The notes beneath the pieces are model-generated. The model ran no database searches. It worked only from the letters and a program-made list of their open reading frames with translations, and was not told the origin of the DNA. From Urbifossiella limnaea (lineage in GTDB: Bacteria > Planctomycetota > Planctomycetia > Gemmatales > Gemmataceae): a stretch of DNA of 64,000 nucleotides. A program made the translations under genes and the position numbers. This document shows positions 60,170-64,000 of the stretch, piece by piece. The stretch spans positions 5,874,322 to 5,938,321 of the forward strand of contig NZ_CP036273.1 of assembly GCF_007747215.1 (NCBI RefSeq). Reading direction: 5' to 3'. The stretch's first letter is position 1, and each line of letters begins with the position of its first letter.

Positions 60170-60919
60170 ATGACGCCGCAACTGTCCGTCGTCGTCCCCG
60201 CGTTCAACGAGACCGGCCGCATCGGCCCGTACCTGGCCGACGTCCGCGCCCACCTCGACGCCGCCTACCCCGCCAACTACGAGGTGCTGGTCGTCGACGA
60301 CGGCAGCACCGACGGCACGCCCGATCTCGTCCGCACGACGGCCGCCGGGTGGCGCGAGCTGCGGCTGGTGCAGCTGCCGGCCAACGCCGGGAAGGGCGCG
60401 GCGGTGCGGGCCGGGGTGCGGGCCGCGGCCGGCCGGCGGGTGCTGTTCACCGACGCCGACGGGGCCACGCCGATCGCCGAGGAGTGGAAGCTGGCGCGGG
60501 CGGTGGCGAAGGGTTCGGCCGTGGCCGTGGGCTCGCGGTACGTGGACGGCCCCGGCGTGACGCGGACGCGCAACCCGCGGCGGGCGGTGATGGGGTCGGT
60601 GTTCCGCCTCGCGGCGCGGGTGCTGGTGGGCGTCGGCGTGCGCGACACCCAGTGCGGGTTCAAGCTCTTCACCGCCGACGCCGCCGCGGCGCTGTTCGGC
60701 GCCGGCCGCGAGACCGGCTACCTGTTCGACATCGAACTGTTGGCGCTGGCCGACCGGTTCGGCCTGCCGGTGGCCGAGGTGGCGGTGAACTGGGCCGAGC
60801 AGCCGGGCTCGAAGGTGCGCGTCGTCCGCGACAGCGTGCGGATGTTCGCCGGCCTGTGGCGCGTCCGCCGCCACCTTCAGACGGCGCCCGCACTGCCGGC
60901 CGCCCGCCGCGCCGCCTGA
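60170..60919 (+). CDS. Family 2 glycosyltransferase, dolichyl-phosphate-glucose synthase-like
   Basis: 249 residues. GT-A fold: SVVVPAFNETGRIG at the start, VVDDGSTDGT, FTDADGATPIAEEW (metal-binding DXD) and DTQCGFKLFTADAA with DIELLALADR. This matches the Alg5-type group that transfers a sugar from a nucleotide sugar to a polyprenyl phosphate at the membrane. No C-terminal membrane domain is present. moaD starts 20 nt downstream. Confidence 0.88.
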   Translation: MTPQLSVVVPAFNETGRIGPYLADVRAHLDAAYPANYEVLVVDDGSTDGTPDLVRTTAAGWRELRLVQLPANAGKGAAVRAGVRAAAGRRVLFTDADGATPIAEEWKLARAVAKGSAVAVGSRYVDGPGVTRTRNPRRAVMGSVFRLAARVLVGVGVRDTQCGFKLFTADAAAALFGAGRETGYLFDIELLALADRFGLPVAEVAVNWAEQPGSKVRVVRDSVRMFAGLWRVRRHLQTAPALPAARRAA

Positions 60920-60939
60920 CCGGCTATACTGCCGGCACC

Positions 60940-61185
60940 ATGACGCTGACGGTTCACCTGTTCGCCGCGGCCCGCGACCTGGCCGGTGCCGCGGCCCTGC
61001 CGATCGACCTGCCCGACCGTTCGACAGTGTCCGACCTGCGTGCGGCGCTGGCGGCGTGCGTCCCGGCGCTGGCGGCGCTGCTGGCGCGCTCGGCGGTGGC
61101 GGTCGATCACGAGTTCGCGGACGACACGCACGTCCTGACCGCCACCGCCGAGGTGGCGGTGCTCCCCCCCGTGAGCGGCGGTTGA
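60940..61185 (+). CDS. moaD: Molybdopterin synthase small subunit
   Basis: 81 residues. Ubiquitin-like fold ending in PPVSGG; the terminal Gly-Gly is the thiocarboxylate site. Strand pattern and length are typical. With MoaE it adds two sulfurs to precursor Z. A TATACT lies at 60925-60930, only 10 nt before the ATG; if a true -10 box, the transcript would be near-leaderless. moaE follows after a gene of other function. Confidence 0.92.
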   Translation: MTLTVHLFAAARDLAGAAALPIDLPDRSTVSDLRAALAACVPALAALLARSAVAVDHEFADDTHVLTATAEVAVLPPVSGG

Positions 61186-61217
61186 GTCGGGTGCTTCCGG
61201 CGCGACGCGGCCGGGGG

Positions 61218-61223
61218 TACAAT
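61218..61223 (+). promoter_or_regulatory. Possible -10 box of the DUF4259-like gene
   Basis: TACAAT, 17 nt after TTCCGG at 61195-61200, about 197 nt ahead of the ATG. The -35 match is weak. Confidence 0.3.
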
Positions 61224-61419
61224 TTGGTTGTTGAGTCGTGCGGTAGCCCACGACGGCGGACCGCCCGAAGCCGATGGTGCGACTGAACCCGCCCGCCGGA
61301 CCGGCGTTGATTCCAACGACGCGGTCTGGGTTCTGCGGAACCCACCAGTCCGGGTGAACCTGACCGCCGCGGGGGGCAGGAAGTCCGCGAACCGGAGTTC
61401 GGCAGCGGGGAGAGTTGGT

Positions 61420-62187
61420 ATGGGGACGTGGAGTGAATCGATCTTGGCCGACGACGACGCGTTAGACGTCGTCCGGCACTATCGCCGACTTTACAACCAA
61501 GGCATGGACCATGCGGCGGTCCGCCACGCGCTCGAACTCGGTTGGGCGGAGGCGATCGCGGACAGCGATGACGGCCCGGTTTTTTGGTTCGCGGTCGCCG
61601 CCGCGCAGTGGGAATTCGGCGCTCTCGACGCCGATCTGCTCGTGCGGATTCAGGAGATCGCGGAACAGGGGCGCGGCCTCGACCGCTGGCGGGAGGGGGG
61701 GCCGAGCCTGCTCGCGAAGCGTGAGCAGGCCGTCCGCGAGTTCTTGCACGTGGTCAGGCAACGCAACCCCAGGCCGAAGAAGCGGACGGTCGAGAAGCGT
61801 CACCCGCCCGTCTACCTGCCCGGGGCATGTCTCGCCGCGGAACTCGGCGACGGAACGTTCGGGGCCGTCCTGGTACTCGCCACCGACGACCGACACGAAA
61901 CGGAAGGGTTTGACATCGTGGCGTTGCTGGAGTGGCGATCGGCGGACAAGCCCCCGCTCCGAACGTTCCGCCAGCGACAACTGATCCGCCCGGATGCGGA
62001 CGGCCGGCTGATCCCTGTCGTGCGCAAGTGCTTTGCCCGATTCCACAAGCCGGTCAGGGGCAAGTTGACCCAGGTCGGACAGCTCGCGCGTCCCGAGAGC
62101 GAAGAGACGCACCTGCGAACCCGCTTCCAGGGGCGGTGGCAGGAGGCGATCACCGACCTCGAGCATTATTTCGGGCTGCGGAGTTGA
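61420..62187 (+). CDS. DUF4259-like protein within the moa cluster
   Basis: 255 residues. The N-terminus MGTWSESILADDDALDVV resembles DUF4259 proteins (typical pattern MGxWGxxxFxxDxAxD). The C-terminal half (about 145-255) has a basic stretch (RNPRPKKRTVEKR) and a strand-rich domain (LPGACLAAELGDGTFGAVLVL). The frame is open from 61228, but the ATG at 61420 matches the family start and follows GGGGAGAG. It lies between moaD and moaE on the same strand, yet has no obvious link to molybdopterin; moaE starts 6 nt after it. Confidence 0.7.
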   Translation: MGTWSESILADDDALDVVRHYRRLYNQGMDHAAVRHALELGWAEAIADSDDGPVFWFAVAAAQWEFGALDADLLVRIQEIAEQGRGLDRWREGGPSLLAKREQAVREFLHVVRQRNPRPKKRTVEKRHPPVYLPGACLAAELGDGTFGAVLVLATDDRHETEGFDIVALLEWRSADKPPLRTFRQRQLIRPDADGRLIPVVRKCFARFHKPVRGKLTQVGQLARPESEETHLRTRFQGRWQEAITDLEHYFGLRS

Positions 62188-62193
62188 TGCCTC

Positions 62194-62604
62194 ATGGTCC
62201 GCCTCACCCCCGACCCCATCGACTACCACGCCCTCACCGAGAGCGTGCGCGGCCCCCGGTGCGGGGCCGTCGCCCTGTTCCTCGGCACCGTCCGCGAACT
62301 CACCGGCGACCGCGTCACCACCCGCCTCGACTACCAGGCCTACCCCCCCATGGCCGAGAAGAAACTCGCCGAGGTCGAGGCCGAAGTCCGCCGCCGCTGG
62401 CCCGTCGGCGAGGTGGCGCTGGTTCACCGGGTCGGCAGCCTGGACGTCGGCGAGGTGAGCGTCGCCGTGGCCGTCAGCGCGCCGCACCGGGCGGCCGCGT
62501 TCGAGGCGTGCCGGTTCGCCATCGATACGCTGAAGGCAACGGCCCCGATCTGGAAGCGCGAGAACGCCCCGGGCGGCGCCGCCGAGTGGGTGGAGGGCGC
62601 ATGA
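62194..62604 (+). CDS. moaE: Molybdopterin synthase catalytic subunit
   Basis: 136 residues. MoaE motifs: GAVALFLGTVRELTGDR, LDYQAYPPMAEKKLAEV, HRVGSLDVGEVSVAVAV, and IWKRENAPGG with the catalytic Lys. It forms a heterotetramer with MoaD and makes molybdopterin from precursor Z. Its TGA overlaps the next ATG by 3 nt. Confidence 0.96.
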   Translation: MVRLTPDPIDYHALTESVRGPRCGAVALFLGTVRELTGDRVTTRLDYQAYPPMAEKKLAEVEAEVRRRWPVGEVALVHRVGSLDVGEVSVAVAVSAPHRAAAFEACRFAIDTLKATAPIWKRENAPGGAAEWVEGA

Positions 62605-63194
62605 CGACGCACACGCCGCCGACCGTGTACCTCGCCCGCCACGGCGAGACCGCGTGGTCGAAGTCCGGCCAGCACACCGGCCGCACCGACATCCCGCTGA
62701 CGCCCAAGGGCGAGGCCGACGCCGCGAAGATCGGCGCCCGCCTCGCCGGCACCGCGTTCGCCCACGTGTTCAGCAGCCCGCTGCAGCGCGCGTGGCGCAC
62801 CGCCGAGCTGGCCGGGTTCGCGCCGACGCCGGAGCCGGAACTGCTGGAGTGGAACTACGGCGAGTGCGAGGGGCTGAAGACGGCCGAGATTCGCGCCCGG
62901 CGCCCCGGCTGGGACCTGTTCCGCGACGGCGCCCCCGGCGGCGAGTCGGTGGCCGACATCCAGGCGCGAATCGACGGGCTGGTGGGGCGCCTCAAAGCGC
63001 TGAGCGGCAACGTGCTGCTGTTCGCGCACGGGCACGTGCTGCGGGTGCTGGCGGCCCGGTGGGTGCGGCAGCCGGTGCCGTTCGGCCGGGCGCTGCTGCT
63101 CTCGACCGCGACCGTCAGCGTCCTCGGGTTCGACCACATGGCGATGGACGAGCCGGCGATCAAGCTGTGGAACGACGACCGGCACCTGCAGTAG
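62601..63194 (+). CDS. Histidine phosphatase family protein
   Basis: 197 residues. Catalytic RHGE motif at 13-16 (His14), VFSSPLQRAWRTAEL, EWNYGECEGL, and the second His in FAHGHVLRVLA. It is a phosphoglycerate mutase-like phosphatase; substrates range from sugar phosphates to adenosylcobalamin phosphate. The start overlaps the moaE stop (ATGA), so it is translated with the moa genes. A pterin- or nucleotide-linked substrate is possible but not shown. Confidence 0.92.
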   Translation: MTTHTPPTVYLARHGETAWSKSGQHTGRTDIPLTPKGEADAAKIGARLAGTAFAHVFSSPLQRAWRTAELAGFAPTPEPELLEWNYGECEGLKTAEIRARRPGWDLFRDGAPGGESVADIQARIDGLVGRLKALSGNVLLFAHGHVLRVLAARWVRQPVPFGRALLLSTATVSVLGFDHMAMDEPAIKLWNDDRHLQ

Positions 63195-63345
63195 TCGTCG
63201 GGAGTCTTCGGGAGTGGGGAGTTGAGGAGTCAGAACCGGACAGCCGTGCCCATCCCGCTGACGCTCGCGGCAGCCGGCGCCGGCACGCCGGTCGCCCCGA
63301 CTCCCCCACTCCCGCAGACTCCCGCAGACTCCCGCAGACTCATCG
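63195..63345. repeat. Imperfect inverted repeat with tandem arms at the moaA start
   Basis: Left arm (63195-63231) has GGGAGT units; right arm (63298-63345) has three GCAGACTCCC units. They are partly complementary. The right arm is in frame inside the presumed N-terminus of moaA. Confidence 0.75.
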
Positions 63346-64000
63346 ACTCCCACGGCCGCGTCCACACCAACCTCCGCGTCAGCGTCACCGACCGGTGCAA
63401 CCTCCGCTGCACGTACTGCATGCCGGAAGATGTCGTGTTCCGCGACCGCGCCGAGCTGCTGACGTTCGAGGAGATCACGCGCTTCGTCCGCGTCGCGGCC
63501 GGGCTCGGCGTCCACAAGGTGCGGCTCACCGGCGGCGAGCCGCTGGTGCGAAAAGGCCTGGACCGCCTCGTGCGGATGCTGGTCGACGTGCCGGGGCTGA
63601 CCGACCTGGCGCTCACCACCAACGGCGTGCTGCTGGCCGAGCAGGCGGCGGCGCTCCACGCCGCGGGGCTGCGGCGGCTCAACGTCTCGCTCGACACCCT
63701 CGACCCCGGCCGCTTCCGCGAGCTGGCCCGCCGCGACGGGTTGGAGCGCGTGCTGGCGGGGTTGGAGGAAGCGACGCGGGTCGGGTTCACGCGCATCAAG
63801 GTGAACGCGGTGGCGCTGCGCGGCGTGACCGAGCTCGACGCGGTGCCGCTGGCCCGGTTCTGCCGCGACCGCGGCTACGAGCTGCGGTTCATCGAGTCGA
63901 TGCCGATCGGGGCCGACGCCTGGGACCGCTCCCGGGCGCTGCTCGCCGACGAACTGTTGGAGCTGCTCCGCCGCGGGGTGGGGCCGCTGGAGCCGGCGGC
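63246..64000 (+). CDS. moaA: GTP 3',8-cyclase, cut by window end
   Basis: 251 codons are visible. The radical-SAM triad C51, C55, C58 (DRCNLRCTYCMPED) is preceded by LIDSHGRVHTNLRVSVT as in MoaA; GGEP follows (RLTGGEPLVRKG). It converts GTP to the cyclic precursor of molybdopterin. The C-terminal second cluster is outside the window. The GTG start at 63246 is uncertain: no ATG is available, and the first 31 codons (including PQTPADSRR) come from repeat sequence and are not typical of MoaA. Confidence 0.95.
   Translation, partial: MPIPLTLAAAGAGTPVAPTPPLPQTPADSRRLIDSHGRVHTNLRVSVTDRCNLRCTYCMPEDVVFRDRAELLTFEEITRFVRVAAGLGVHKVRLTGGEPLVRKGLDRLVRMLVDVPGLTDLALTTNGVLLAEQAAALHAAGLRRLNVSLDTLDPGRFRELARRDGLERVLAGLEEATRVGFTRIKVNAVALRGVTELDAVPLARFCRDRGYELRFIESMPIGADAWDRSRALLADELLELLRRGVGPLEPA

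Noticed and set aside
60925-60930. TATACT as the moaD promoter -10 box
   Set aside because: No -35 match at 17 nt and it lies only 10 nt before the ATG; noted in the gene entry but not called as a promoter.

Overview
This is a GC-rich bacterial window that looks like a planctomycete of the Gemmata type (family Gemmataceae). The evidence is the gene content: several DUF1559 proteins with type IV pilin-like N-termini, a Pirellula/Verrucomicrobium-type heme-binding dehydrogenase, a DUF1549/DUF1553 protein, two ECF sigma factors fused through a membrane segment to extracytoplasmic domains, a Uma2 protein, and NuoL/NuoM with long hydrophilic insertions. No rRNA, tRNA, CRISPR array or prophage was recognised. 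All names rest on motif reading, not on database searches.

Layout. 1-2.8 kb: partial M24-like peptidase, small secreted protein, response regulator, SDR dehydrogenase. 2.8-8.3 kb, minus strand: three copies of one module, a DUF1559 pilin-like protein followed by a 58-69 residue lipoprotein; the third is split by an IS5-type element. 8.6-16.7 kb, minus strand: CBS protein, 2-oxoacid:ferredoxin oxidoreductase (KorA/KorB), lactonase-like propeller, MtfA-like peptidase, ECF-propeller fusion. 17.0-18.9 kb, divergent: ECF-DUF1559 fusion. 19-31 kb: argC, amidase, RluA, a split D-glutamate cyclase pair, HAD phosphatase, flavoprotein, PQQ-type sugar dehydrogenase, ispH, Uma2. 31-41 kb: Gfo/Idh/MocA oxidoreductase, heme-binding dehydrogenase, kinase, DUF1549/1553 and DUF4139 proteins. 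41-47.5 kb: UDP-galactopyranose mutase, an ABC exporter group, an LCCL-domain protein. 47.6-53 kb: nuoJKLM, the end of a respiratory complex I operon. 53-59 kb: prenyltransferase-like protein, a DUF1559 gene with an in-frame TGA, a large membrane/TPR protein, recA. 60-64 kb: glycosyltransferase, then moaD, a DUF4259-like gene, moaE, a histidine phosphatase and moaA (cut by the window end).

The strongest signal not explained by genes is a set of about 15 long intergenic inverted repeats (arms 17-60 nt, many perfect), roughly one per 4 kb. Most are unrelated in sequence, but several have arms built of short degenerate tandem repeats with a period of about 7-11 nt. In three cases an arm contains the stop codon of a neighbouring gene (Gfo/Idh oxidoreductase, kinase, nuoL); in one an arm lies in the N-terminal coding region of moaA, and in another it supplies the ribosome-binding region of a CBS-domain gene. 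They sit in convergent, divergent and tandem junctions, so they are not only ordinary terminators.
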